From Haliscomenobacter sp038240665 (GTDB lineage Bacteria; Bacteroidota; Bacteroidia; Chitinophagales; Saprospiraceae), in contig JBBRGN010000129.1 in the NCBI GenBank assembly GCA_038240665.1, positions 1-13,042 of the forward strand: a stretch of 13,042 nucleotides of DNA, written 5' to 3'. The notes beneath the pieces were generated by a model. That model did no database searches and had not been told where the DNA came from. It saw nothing but the letters and a program-made list of their open reading frames with translations. The first letter of the stretch is position 1; each line of letters opens with the position of its first letter. Positions 4,448 through 12,523 of the stretch are shown piece by piece. The position numbers and the translations under genes were made by a program.

Positions 4448-6073
4448 ATGTCGCGTACACTTTTGCAGATTCGGGAATCCTTTGAAAATGGGGATTTGGA
4501 AAAAGTTTTTAAGGATCTTAAAAGTGCCAAATTTCCTTTAGAAATAGAACAACGTGATGTATTGATGATACTGGAAAGTCGTTTTTCAGAAATCATCAAG
4601 CAAAACCACCTTGGTGTTATCGCCACCTCCGATTTCAACATTGAGGAAAACCGGATTCGCTCGGGTATGCTGGGCATCATCAATGCCCTGGAAACCAAAC
4701 AGCAATTACTGGATCAAGAGTCTATTTCTATCCGTTTGGCACGCAATGAAAAAGAGCTCTTGGATATGGTTCGTCATAAACTTCCCCCCAAATATTCCAA
4801 GCTAGAAGTATTGGGGAACGGTGATTATGCAATGATTCTAAAAGCATTTCGCAACGAAGGTACTTATCTACAGGAAGAGGTTGCGATTAAGGTATTTAAA
4901 ACCATTTCTTTGATTGATGAAGAGAATTTGTTGCACCTCAAAGACGAATTCAATGCTTCCAAACAACTTTCTAAACGCGATGGCATCATCGATATCATCG
5001 ATGAAGATTTGAGTTTTCCTCCCCGTTATTTCATTATGCCCTATATCAACGGCGTAGCGCTTAGCCGCTACATCAATAATGGCTGGTCGTTTACGCTCCA
5101 AGAATCCCTTCATATTTTTGAAAAAATAGTACACGCCATCAAAGAAGGGCACGACGACAACCTCATCCACCAAAACATCCGCCCTTCCAATGTATTAATC
5201 GATAAATGGGACGATCCGCAAATTCAACCTTTTCAGGCGCTAGAAATGGCTTTTTCTCGGCGTTCTATTGACCGCGTCATTGAATTGTCGCGTTATTGGA
5301 GTCCGGAGCAAATCAATGCGCAGCCGCTAACCGTTCATTCAGATCAATATTCTTTGGCTTTATTGGGCTATGAATTATTTACTGGCGAACCCTTATTTAA
5401 AGGCCAAACCGTACTTGAAATCATTCAGTCGCGTTTGGATTTTGAAAAAAATCCGGAAAAAGAACTTACTAGTGGTTTACAAAATTCGTTTTGTCCTCCG
5501 GCCCTAAGTCTGGTTTTATTGCGGATGCTGGCCAATAATCCATTGGAAAGATATCCCAATTTGGAGGATACCCTTTACGATTGGCGGGCTGTACTCATTG
5601 ACCGCCCTACATACGCCAATTTTGAAAATTTCAGGGTACTCAAATTGAGTTATAACCGCTGCCGCCGGGCCAACGGTTTTTATGAAGCGTTTTACAAACG
5701 TTTTTTTGAACACAGCCCGAGTTCCAAAGCCATCTTCGATCGTGCTTTTGAAAGCAAGGAAAACAAGGAAAAAAAACGGTCGCAAACACAAATATGGCGC
5801 TACCAACACCAAATGCTGGATCTCGCCATGAGCAGGCTCATTCAATACAATGAACATCCGGAAATTTATCAATCGCGATTAGACCAACTGAGCGCTGGGC
5901 ATCACGCCATGGGGGTTGATCCCAAAGATTACGCTGTTTTTCTCGATACTTTACGAGAAATGATTGCCCAATTTGATGCCCCTTTCTGGAAAGACCACCC
6001 CGGCGAACTGGAAAAAAATTGGCAGTTGGCTACCGCTCAATTGCTTGCGCATATGGAAAATTATTCAGCATAA
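4448..6073 (+). CDS. EAD-like, pseudokinase and globin fusion protein
   Basis: A 541-residue cytoplasmic protein in three parts. Residues 1-85 resemble effector-associated domain EAD11: ENGDLEKVFKDL, then VLMILESRFSEIIKQNHLG and an ENRIRSGMLGII end. Residues 115-380 have a Ser/Thr kinase fold: glycine loop LGNGDYAMI (122-130), VAIK with K148, candidate helix-C E167, hinge MPYINGVAL, SPE (285-287) and SDQYSLALLGYELFTGEPLF. The catalytic HRDxKPxN reads HQNIRPSN (241-248), replacing the Asp and Lys, and DFG is absent (LEMAFS at 265-270), so it is predicted to be a pseudokinase. Residues 395-541 look like a globin: FYEAFYKRFFEHSP (B/C region), candidate proximal His H485 in AGHHAMGVDPKDY, and a terminal W525 in NWQLATAQLLAHM. 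The domain order suggests haem-based sensing passed through a kinase-like scaffold to EAD partners, an inference. It is probably monocistronic. Confidence 0.8.
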   Translation: MSRTLLQIRESFENGDLEKVFKDLKSAKFPLEIEQRDVLMILESRFSEIIKQNHLGVIATSDFNIEENRIRSGMLGIINALETKQQLLDQESISIRLARNEKELLDMVRHKLPPKYSKLEVLGNGDYAMILKAFRNEGTYLQEEVAIKVFKTISLIDEENLLHLKDEFNASKQLSKRDGIIDIIDEDLSFPPRYFIMPYINGVALSRYINNGWSFTLQESLHIFEKIVHAIKEGHDDNLIHQNIRPSNVLIDKWDDPQIQPFQALEMAFSRRSIDRVIELSRYWSPEQINAQPLTVHSDQYSLALLGYELFTGEPLFKGQTVLEIIQSRLDFEKNPEKELTSGLQNSFCPPALSLVLLRMLANNPLERYPNLEDTLYDWRAVLIDRPTYANFENFRVLKLSYNRCRRANGFYEAFYKRFFEHSPSSKAIFDRAFESKENKEKKRSQTQIWRYQHQMLDLAMSRLIQYNEHPEIYQSRLDQLSAGHHAMGVDPKDYAVFLDTLREMIAQFDAPFWKDHPGELEKNWQLATAQLLAHMENYSA

Positions 6074-6153
6074 GTTATGCTGCATTACCTACATTTTGAC
6101 TCTTTTTCTGGGTAGGAAATCGTTAAAAAAGTCGTCAATAAACCTTACCTTTA

Positions 6154-6207
6154 GGAATGAGTCAATAATGAGTTTCCCTATTTAAAGGCCTGTTATCGAC
6201 TCATTCC
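6154..6207. repeat. Inverted repeat in the dnaE leader
   Basis: GGAATGAGTCAATAA (6154-6168) pairs with TTATCGACTCATTCC (6193-6207) with one mismatch around a 24-base spacer; the outermost 10 bp are perfect. It lies 41 bp before the dnaE start codon. There is no T-run directly after it, so it fits an operator or leader structure better than a terminator, although it could also end the upstream transcript. Nothing else gene-like lies in 6074-6248. Confidence 0.5.
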
Positions 6208-6248
6208 AAAAGATATAGAGCCAGTTTTTTAGCCAAAAAAAATTACCG

Positions 6249-9200
6249 ATGCCCGAGTTTGTTCACCTTCATTGTCATACCCAATATTCTTTACTGGACG
6301 GCGCTTCCAACATCGGAGATATGATGGATAAAGCGCTAAAAGACGGTCAAAAGGGCGTAGCGCTTACCGATCACGGCAATATGTTTGGGGCTTTTAAGTT
6401 CGTTTCGGAGGCCAAAAAGCGCCAGCTCAAACCCCTCATCGGTTGTGAATTCTATTTAGTTGCTGATCGCCACATCAAAGCTTTCTCGCGCGCCAAAGGC
6501 GAAAATGATAACCGCCATCACCAGTTGTTATTGGCAAAAAACACCCAGGGCTATGAAAACTTATCCAAGCTCTGTTCTCTAGGATTTATCGAAGGATTAT
6601 ACGGCAAGTTTCCGCGGATTGACAAGGAGCTTTTGGTGCAATACCACCATGGTTTGATCGCTACCAGCTGCTGCATTGGTGCCGAAGTACCGCAAACCAT
6701 CATCAAAGGCGATATTGCCAAAGCGGAAGAGAAACTGCGTTGGTGGTTGGATCTTTTTGGCGAAGATTATTACATCGAAATTCAGCGGCACCGGGGTTTG
6801 GAAAACATTGACGGCTTGGGTATAAGCCAAGAAGACGTCAACCAAGTTCTTTTAGGCTTTGCCAAAAAATACAACATCAAAGTCATTGCTACCAACGACT
6901 CTCATTACATCAATGAAGACGACTGGTTGCCGCATGATATCCTTTTGTGCATCAACACCAACAGTTTTTTGGAACAAGAGGGACGATTCAAATTTCCCAG
7001 CTCCGATTTTTATTTCAAAACCAAGGATGAAATGTTGCAGCTGTTCCACGATGTTCCCGAATCGTTGGACAATACGCTGGAGATTTATGATAAAATCGAC
7101 ACCCTGGATTTGGCGCGCGATGTCTTGTTGCCCGCCTTCCCCATTCCCCCAGGGTTTACCACCCAGGATGATTACCTCCGTCATTTGACTTATGAGGGTG
7201 CAAAAAAACGTTATGGAAGCATTACCCCATCCATTGAAGAACGCCTCAACTTTGAATTACAAGTTATTCAAAACTCGGGTTATCCTGGTTATTTCTTGAT
7301 TGTACAAGATTTTACCACTACTGCCCGACAAATGGGCGTATCGGTTGGGCCGGGTCGGGGATCAGCAGCAGGCTCAGCGGTAGCCTATTGCGTAGGGATT
7401 ACCAATGTTGACCCCATCAAGTACGACCTCCTTTTTGAGCGTTTTTTAAATCCAGAACGGGTTTCCATGCCCGATATTGACATCGATTTTGATGACGAAG
7501 GCCGGGACAAAGTCATCGACTACGTGATCAAAAAATATGGCCGGAATCAGGTTGCCCAGATTGTAACCTACGGCACCATGGCCGCGCGTTCATCGCTGCG
7601 CGATGTGGGGCGGGTAATGAACATTCCCCTACCCGAGGTCGACCGGGTTGCTAAAACTTTTCCTGCGCACCTTAAAGCCACGCTAGGAAAGGTATTGGCA
7701 AAGGACGACATTGATCCTAAGCTAAAAAGCGACCTGAACGGCGATGAAGTAGACAAAGCTTATCAGTTTCGTGAGCTCGCGGCTGGTAAAGACAAAATCG
7801 GCAAAATGATCCAGACCGCCAAACGACTGGAAGGATCCGTTCGCAATACAGGTATCCATGCCTGCGGGGTGGTGATCACCCCCGATGAAATCACCAAGTA
7901 TGTTCCGGTAAAAATTGACAAAGACTCCGACATGCTCATCACGCAGTTTGACAACAGCGTGGCCGAGTCAGCAGGGTTGCTAAAAATGGACTTTTTGGGT
8001 TTGCGCACCCTTACCATCATCAAAGATGCGGTGCGTATGATCAAGGAAAATCATGGCCTAACCATCGACCCTGATGAGGTTCCCCTGGAAGATGAGAAGA
8101 CCTACAAACTCTTCCAACGCGGTGAAACGGTGGGCATTTTCCAATATGAAAGTTCGGGAATGCAGAAGTACATGAAGGAATTGATTCCTTCTACTTTTGA
8201 TGACTTGATCGCCATGAACGCCCTCTATCGTCCCGGGCCATTGGAATACATCCCCAATTTTATTGCCCGTAAAAATGGCCGCGAACCCATCACTTACGAT
8301 TTACCCGCGATGGAGGAATACTTAAAGGACACCTACGGCATTACCGTGTACCAGGAACAAGTGATGCTTTTATCGCAAAAATTGGCCAACTTCACCAAGG
8401 GGCAGGCCGATAAATTGCGAAAAGCGATGGGTAAAAAACTCAAATCTGAGTTGGATGCCATGTTGCCCAAGTTTTTGGAAGGCGGCGCTAAAAACGGCCA
8501 CCCAGAAGACCGTCTGGCAAAAATCTGGAAAGACTGGGAAGCTTTTGCTTCTTATGCCTTTAATAAATCACACTCTACTTGTTACGCTTTCGTAGCTTTC
8601 CAAACTGCCTACCTCAAGGCGCACTACCCAGGCGAATTCATGGCCTCGGTGTTGACGCACAACAAAAACGACATCACGAAAATTACTTTCTTTTTGGAGG
8701 AATGTAGGAGGATGGGATTGGTGGTAATGGGCCCTGACATCAATGAAAGCGAGATGGATTTTTCGGTCAATAAAAATGGTGCCATCCGTTTTGGCATGTC
8801 GGCGCTTAAAGGCGTTGGCGAAGGCCCAGTAGAAGAAATTCTTGAGGATCGCCGGATAAAAGGGCATTACGTCAGCTTGTTTGACATGATGCGCCGTTTG
8901 CAAATGAAAGCCGTAAACAAGCGGGTTTTGGAAAGTTTGGCCTTGGGAGGCGCGTTTGATTGTTTTGAAACCGCCCACCGCGCGCAATACCTGGCGCCGT
9001 CAGATAAGTACGAGACCCTACTCGAACACGCAGTTCGCTACGGCAACTCCTTCCGCTCCCAACAAGCATCTGCAGCCAATTCCCTATTTGGAGCCTTCAG
9101 CGATTCCATCAACGTACCCGAACCCAATTTTCCGAATGTAGAGCCCTGGCCTTTGGTTGAAAAACTCAATCGGGAAAAAGAAGTGACAGGAATTTTTATC

Positions 9201-9788
9201 AGCGGCCATCCACTGGACGACTACAAGCTAGAAATGGGCAATTTTGTGACCTGTACTTTGAATGTGCTCAACGATTATCAACAGCGTCCTCAGTTGCAAG
9301 TTGGTGGTATGATCACCAAAGCCATTCATAAAATTGCAAAAAATGGCAATGGCTGGGGTATTTTTGAACTGAGCGACTTTTCAGGTTCAATAGAATTCAA
9401 GCTGTTTGGCGAAGATTATCAAAAATTCAAACACCTGCTCATCGATGGGATGGCGGTCTTCATTAAAGGTAAATTCCAGCGCGGCTGGCGCGATGAAGAC
9501 GGGTTGGAGTTCAAAGTATTAGAGATCAAAATGCTCGACGGCATTGCAGCTACCCTGACGGAATCCATTACCCTCAAGTTATCGCTCGATCACCTCAACG
9601 TTGAATTTTTGGATCAATTGGACACCCTTTGTACCACCCATCAAGGGCCGCATAAACTTAAAATGGAGATCATTGATCCATCCACCTTGTTTAAAGTACA
9701 AATGATAGCCACTGGTCGTAAAGTCAACGCCGACAATGATTTTATCCGCGAACTCGGTCTTATCGGTATAGACTATGGGTTGAATTAG
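6249..9788 (+). CDS. dnaE: DNA polymerase III subunit alpha
   Basis: The 1,179-residue replicative polymerase subunit, near the 1,160 residues of E. coli DnaE. The N-terminal PHP domain keeps HLHCHTQYSLLDG (H8, H10), LTDHGN (40-44), CEFY near 66 and NDSH (216-219). The catalytic core has GPGRGSAAGSAVAYC, PDIDIDF (408-414, with D409 and D411) and DFLGLRTLT with third aspartate D581. The fingers region includes YRPGPLEYIPNFI and YQEQVM. A clamp-binding-like NSLFGAF lies near 944-950, and a C-terminal OB fold (about 1018-1085) contains GWGIFELSDFSGSIEFKLFG. It extends DNA as part of the holoenzyme with the sliding clamp. The start codon gives MPEFVHLHCH, the expected N-terminus. Unlike E. coli DnaE, the PHP metal-ligand set looks intact, so it may proofread by itself (inference). 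It has its own 175-bp leader, so it is probably transcribed separately. Confidence 0.98.
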   Translation: MPEFVHLHCHTQYSLLDGASNIGDMMDKALKDGQKGVALTDHGNMFGAFKFVSEAKKRQLKPLIGCEFYLVADRHIKAFSRAKGENDNRHHQLLLAKNTQGYENLSKLCSLGFIEGLYGKFPRIDKELLVQYHHGLIATSCCIGAEVPQTIIKGDIAKAEEKLRWWLDLFGEDYYIEIQRHRGLENIDGLGISQEDVNQVLLGFAKKYNIKVIATNDSHYINEDDWLPHDILLCINTNSFLEQEGRFKFPSSDFYFKTKDEMLQLFHDVPESLDNTLEIYDKIDTLDLARDVLLPAFPIPPGFTTQDDYLRHLTYEGAKKRYGSITPSIEERLNFELQVIQNSGYPGYFLIVQDFTTTARQMGVSVGPGRGSAAGSAVAYCVGITNVDPIKYDLLFERFLNPERVSMPDIDIDFDDEGRDKVIDYVIKKYGRNQVAQIVTYGTMAARSSLRDVGRVMNIPLPEVDRVAKTFPAHLKATLGKVLAKDDIDPKLKSDLNGDEVDKAYQFRELAAGKDKIGKMIQTAKRLEGSVRNTGIHACGVVITPDEITKYVPVKIDKDSDMLITQFDNSVAESAGLLKMDFLGLRTLTIIKDAVRMIKENHGLTIDPDEVPLEDEKTYKLFQRGETVGIFQYESSGMQKYMKELIPSTFDDLIAMNALYRPGPLEYIPNFIARKNGREPITYDLPAMEEYLKDTYGITVYQEQVMLLSQKLANFTKGQADKLRKAMGKKLKSELDAMLPKFLEGGAKNGHPEDRLAKIWKDWEAFASYAFNKSHSTCYAFVAFQTAYLKAHYPGEFMASVLTHNKNDITKITFFLEECRRMGLVVMGPDINESEMDFSVNKNGAIRFGMSALKGVGEGPVEEILEDRRIKGHYVSLFDMMRRLQMKAVNKRVLESLALGGAFDCFETAHRAQYLAPSDKYETLLEHAVRYGNSFRSQQASAANSLFGAFSDSINVPEPNFPNVEPWPLVEKLNREKEVTGIFISGHPLDDYKLEMGNFVTCTLNVLNDYQQRPQLQVGGMITKAIHKIAKNGNGWGIFELSDFSGSIEFKLFGEDYQKFKHLLIDGMAVFIKGKFQRGWRDEDGLEFKVLEIKMLDGIAATLTESITLKLSLDHLNVEFLDQLDTLCTTHQGPHKLKMEIIDPSTLFKVQMIATGRKVNADNDFIRELGLIGIDYGLN

Positions 9789-9847
9789 AAACAATTATAC
9801 CGTTTTTTCTGTTTTTTCGTTTATAAACTATTCAAAGCGAATATACT

Positions 9848-10366
9848 ATGAGAATCTACCCTAACAGTCTTCGCTTTTGGGCGTTCCTATTTGGTATTGT
9901 CGGTGCATGCACTTTATCGGCACAAACTAAACTGGTAACCAATCCAGTGGTATACGACAATTTCGAAGCGCTTGAACCCGTTTTGAATCGACAAACGGAC
10001 ACCATTTATGTCATTAACTTTTGGGCTACTTGGTGTGCGCCTTGTGTTGCAGAGCTGCCTTTATTTGAACAGTTGTCTCAGCAGATACAGGGCAAAAAGA
10101 TAAAAGTGCTACTGGTCAGTATCGATTTTAAACGGGATCTCGAAACCAAATTGAAGCCCTTCCTAGCCAAAAGAACGCTGCAAACCCCCGTGATTTCCTT
10201 AACCGATTCCCGACAACAGTTGTGGATCGATAAAGTGGATCCCAATTGGAGCGGTGCTATTCCCGCTACGCTGATTTACCGCAATCAAGAGCGCAGGTTT
10301 GTTGAAGGGGAGTTTACCAATTTTGAAGCCCTAGAAAATACAGTAAATGAGATAGGCGGACAGTAA
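9848..10366 (+). CDS. Exported TlpA/ResA-like thioredoxin
   Basis: A 172-residue periplasmic thiol-disulfide protein. Residues 1-25 form a signal peptide (basic start, hydrophobic LRFWAFLFGIVGACTLSAQ); cleavage after SAQ is typical of Bacteroidota, although VGAC at 18-21 could also be read as a lipobox. The mature domain has VINFWATWCAPCVAELPLFE, with redox cysteines C63 and C66 in the WCAPC active site, and then SIDFKRDLE and a late PATLIY block containing the cis-proline of thioredoxins. TlpA/ResA-type proteins reduce disulfides in cytochrome c maturation or other exported proteins; the partner here is unknown. It starts 60 bp after dnaE and 53 bp before the next thioredoxin-fold gene, so a shared transcript is possible. 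The domain is complete and of normal length. Confidence 0.9.
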   Translation: MRIYPNSLRFWAFLFGIVGACTLSAQTKLVTNPVVYDNFEALEPVLNRQTDTIYVINFWATWCAPCVAELPLFEQLSQQIQGKKIKVLLVSIDFKRDLETKLKPFLAKRTLQTPVISLTDSRQQLWIDKVDPNWSGAIPATLIYRNQERRFVEGEFTNFEALENTVNEIGGQ

Positions 10367-10418
10367 CCCAAATTAACCAATTCAACTGTTTAAGTAAAAA
10401 ACCTCAATTGTAATCAAC

Positions 10419-11033
10419 ATGAAAAATACCATTCGCTGGGTAATTAGCTTAGTCTTTTTGTCCATTTCAATGACCGCTTTATGGAGTCAGCAAAATACTG
10501 GCGGCCTCAAAGTAGGCGATACCGCACCAGATTTTTCGCTAAAAAGCGTAAGCGGTAAAACCATTACTTTAAAGGAATTGAAAAATGTAAAGGGATATAT
10601 TGTTGCATTTACCTGCAATACCTGCCCCTATGCGCAGATGTATGAAGACCGTTTGATCCAGTTGCATAAACAACTATCGCCCGTTGGTTGGCCAGTCATT
10701 GCCATCAATGCCAACGATCCCACAGTGACTCCTGGTGATAGTTTTGCCAAGATGAAGGAACGTTCTGATGAAAAAAAATATCCTTTTGAATACCTTATTG
10801 ATGAAGGACAAAAGGTATTTCCCGTCTATGGTGCAGTACGTACACCCCATATTTTCTTGTTAGACAAAGATTTCAAGGTGCGCTACATAGGAGCTATTGA
10901 CGACAATGCGGAAGATCCTACTTCCATCACCAATCGCTATGTTGAAAACGCAATTCAAGCCATTGAAAAAGGCAAGGATCCCGATCCTAATTTCACCAAA
11001 GCCATTGGATGCACGATAAAGGTGAAAAAATAG
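10419..11033 (+). CDS. Exported redoxin (AhpC/TSA-like) with CNTCP motif
   Basis: A 204-residue secreted thioredoxin-fold protein. Residues 1-23 form a signal peptide ending WSQ. The body has KVGDTAPDFSLKSVSGKTIT (31-50), the usual redoxin opening, then IVAFTCNTCPYAQMYEDRL, in which C66 and C69 form a CxxC followed by P70, and later VFPVYGAVRTPHIFLLD with the cis-proline before PHIF. The CNTCP motif replaces the WCxPC of classical thioredoxins and is shared with a set of Bacteroidota and proteobacterial redoxins (FxCNxCPY pattern, from memory). A further cysteine, C198, sits in a conserved-looking C-terminal AIGCTIK. It may be a peroxidase or a disulfide reductase in the periplasm; sequence does not decide. 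Its stop lies 3 bp before the deacetylase start, so these two are cotranscribed. Confidence 0.88.
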   Translation: MKNTIRWVISLVFLSISMTALWSQQNTGGLKVGDTAPDFSLKSVSGKTITLKELKNVKGYIVAFTCNTCPYAQMYEDRLIQLHKQLSPVGWPVIAINANDPTVTPGDSFAKMKERSDEKKYPFEYLIDEGQKVFPVYGAVRTPHIFLLDKDFKVRYIGAIDDNAEDPTSITNRYVENAIQAIEKGKDPDPNFTKAIGCTIKVKK

Positions 11034-11036
11034 ATC

Positions 11037-11876
11037 ATGAAAATATTTTGGTGCTTGTTTTTTTCTTCGGTAGGCATTCAAATTATGGCTCAACCCACTT
11101 TATTGAAATTCAACGCCCTTACCGAGGCTCAAAAACCAGATTACCAAGCCCTTAAATCCCGGTTACAAACCCTTTTCGCCAAAGCTTCGCCCGGGGACTT
11201 TGGTGAATTTGTAAAAGGGGTTGACGAGGATGTAGCCACCAATCAAAAAATATTGGCGCTTACTTTTGACGCCTGCGGTGGCCCACACGGCAGCGCCTAC
11301 GACAAAGAATTGATCGACTACTTGAAAAAGGAAAAGATCCCAGCTACCCTCTTCCTTAGTGGTTTGTGGATTGATATGAATGCCGAAACCGTAGAAGAAC
11401 TAGCCCGAGATACCCTTTTTGAAATTGAAAACCACGGATTGCTCCACCGCCCCTGTTCAGCAGATGGGGAATCGATTTATGGCATCAAAGGAACGCAAAG
11501 CGCGGGTGAAGCCATTGATGAAATGGAATTGAACGCTCGCAAGATTGAAACTTTCACCCATCGCCGCCCTCTATTTTATCGATCTGCCACTGCTTATCAA
11601 AATGAAGAATGTGTTGCCATTGCTCAACAATTGGGATTTACCATCATTACCTTTGATATCCTTTCTGGGGATGCTGTTGCTCACACGCCCGCAAAAATCA
11701 TTCAAAACACCATTGTAAAAAATGCTCGACCCGGCGCTATTGTCATCATGCATTTCAATCACCCAGATTGGAATACTCACGAAGCACTAAAAGTAGCCGT
11801 TCCGAAGCTGCGCAAAGCTGGATACCATTTTGTCAAGTTGGAAGATCACCCGCTTAAGGGGCGTGGGGTGAAATAA
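11037..11876 (+). CDS. Exported polysaccharide deacetylase (NodB/CE4)
   Basis: A 279-residue exported enzyme of carbohydrate esterase family 4. Residues 1-19 form a signal peptide ending MAQ. The NodB domain (about 70-270) keeps motif 1 as LTFDACGG (75-82), with D78 as the metal or base aspartate; motif 2 as NHGLLHRP (132-139), with metal ligands H133 and H137; a motif 3 variant FYRSATAY (180-187), with R182 in place of the more usual FRPPYG; and a motif 5 histidine at IVIMHFNHP (H239). CE4 enzymes remove N- or O-acetyl groups from peptidoglycan, chitin or exopolysaccharide; the substrate is not determined here. TFDACGG instead of TFDDG marks a subgroup I associate with periplasmic deacetylases. 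It starts 3 bp after the redoxin stop codon in a different frame, an operon arrangement likely to favour translational coupling. Confidence 0.9.
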   Translation: MKIFWCLFFSSVGIQIMAQPTLLKFNALTEAQKPDYQALKSRLQTLFAKASPGDFGEFVKGVDEDVATNQKILALTFDACGGPHGSAYDKELIDYLKKEKIPATLFLSGLWIDMNAETVEELARDTLFEIENHGLLHRPCSADGESIYGIKGTQSAGEAIDEMELNARKIETFTHRRPLFYRSATAYQNEECVAIAQQLGFTIITFDILSGDAVAHTPAKIIQNTIVKNARPGAIVIMHFNHPDWNTHEALKVAVPKLRKAGYHFVKLEDHPLKGRGVK

Positions 11877-12108
11877 GCGGTGGATTGCAGGAGTGTTTAG
11901 TTCACAACATTAAATCAATGGCTTGAGGGCCTATTTTTCCTACAAACTGCGTTAAAAGCCTCTCCGCAGCGTTACAATGACTAAATTTTGCCTCGGTGAA
12001 GGAAAAAATAGTCTATTCAAAATCCATGCTTTAATATTGCGAACAATTTAACGGCAAATTTATGATAAACTTGGGTAGAGCGTCGTATGATCCTGTAAAG
12101 AAAAAATT
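11877..12108. other. Intergenic region with an imperfect inverted repeat
   Basis: No gene is seen. CTATTTTTCC (11931-11940) and GGAAAAAATAG (12001-12011) are inverse copies with one extra A, and between them CTGCG (11947-11951) and CGCAG (11965-11969) form a smaller inverse pair. The nested arrangement could fold as one long imperfect stem, either as a terminator for the deacetylase operon or as a dispersed intergenic element. The promoter for the downstream nucleotidyltransferase module should lie here, but none was identified with confidence. Confidence 0.35.
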
Positions 12109-12523
12109 ATGCCATTCATGGAATTTCAAGATATCCGGTGGAAGCGACGCTTTGCTAATTTTGAAAAAGTAATGCTCCATCTAGAAACAGCTTTACAGAT
12201 CACACATCCCGACTTTGTCCAGAAAGCAGGGAATCATCCAGTTTTTTGAAATGGGTTATGAACCGGCCTGGAACATGCTAAAAGATTTTTTAGAAGCGCA
12301 GGGGTTTGATGATGTAAAATCGCCCCGAAGCGCCTTGAAAAAGGCATTTGAAACTTGAATCATTGACAATGGACACAGTTGGATCGAATTGCTGGTAGAT
12401 CGAAACATGATTCACACATATGATGAAGCAAAAGCATCAGAGGTAGGAAAGCTCATTCAGGAAAAATACTTCCCCTTATTGACTGTATTTTATGAGCATT
12501 TTAAACGCAAAATCGATGAATAA
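12109..12523 (+). pseudogene. Broken HepT/HI0074-like nucleotidyltransferase partner
   Basis: Joining frames rebuilds a protein of about 137 residues of the HI0074-like, HEPN-related nucleotidyltransferase substrate-binding family: EFQDIRWKRRFANFEKVM, then AGIIQFFEMGYEPAWNMLKD, FLEAQGFDDVKSPRSALKKA, SWIELLVDRNMIHTYDEAKA and a C-terminal helix ending KRKIDE. Three lesions are visible. An extra G in the GGG run at 12229-12231 shifts the frame and leads to a stop at 12247. An in-frame TGA at 12356-12358 probably replaces a Gly codon (FETGIID expected). In the active-site motif, R and H are separated by three residues (RNMIHTY) where RxxxxHxY is expected. In HepT-type proteins this motif forms the RNase site and carries the tyrosine that MntA AMPylates. 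ATG at 12118 is an alternative start. The stop overlaps the next gene. Confidence 0.75.

Noticed and set aside
4448..6073. Active serine/threonine kinase
   Set aside because: The catalytic Asp and the DFG motif are both missing (HQNIRPSN, LEMAFS), so a pseudokinase call is better supported.
6597..9069. Several reverse-strand open frames of 60-140 codons inside dnaE
   Set aside because: All lie opposite strongly conserved DnaE motifs and show no independent signal, so they follow from the codon use of dnaE.
12492..12515. Upstream start of the minimal nucleotidyltransferase at 12492
   Set aside because: It adds eight unconserved residues within the upstream reading frame; the ATG at 12516 overlaps the preceding stop as in coupled pairs. 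It cannot be fully excluded.
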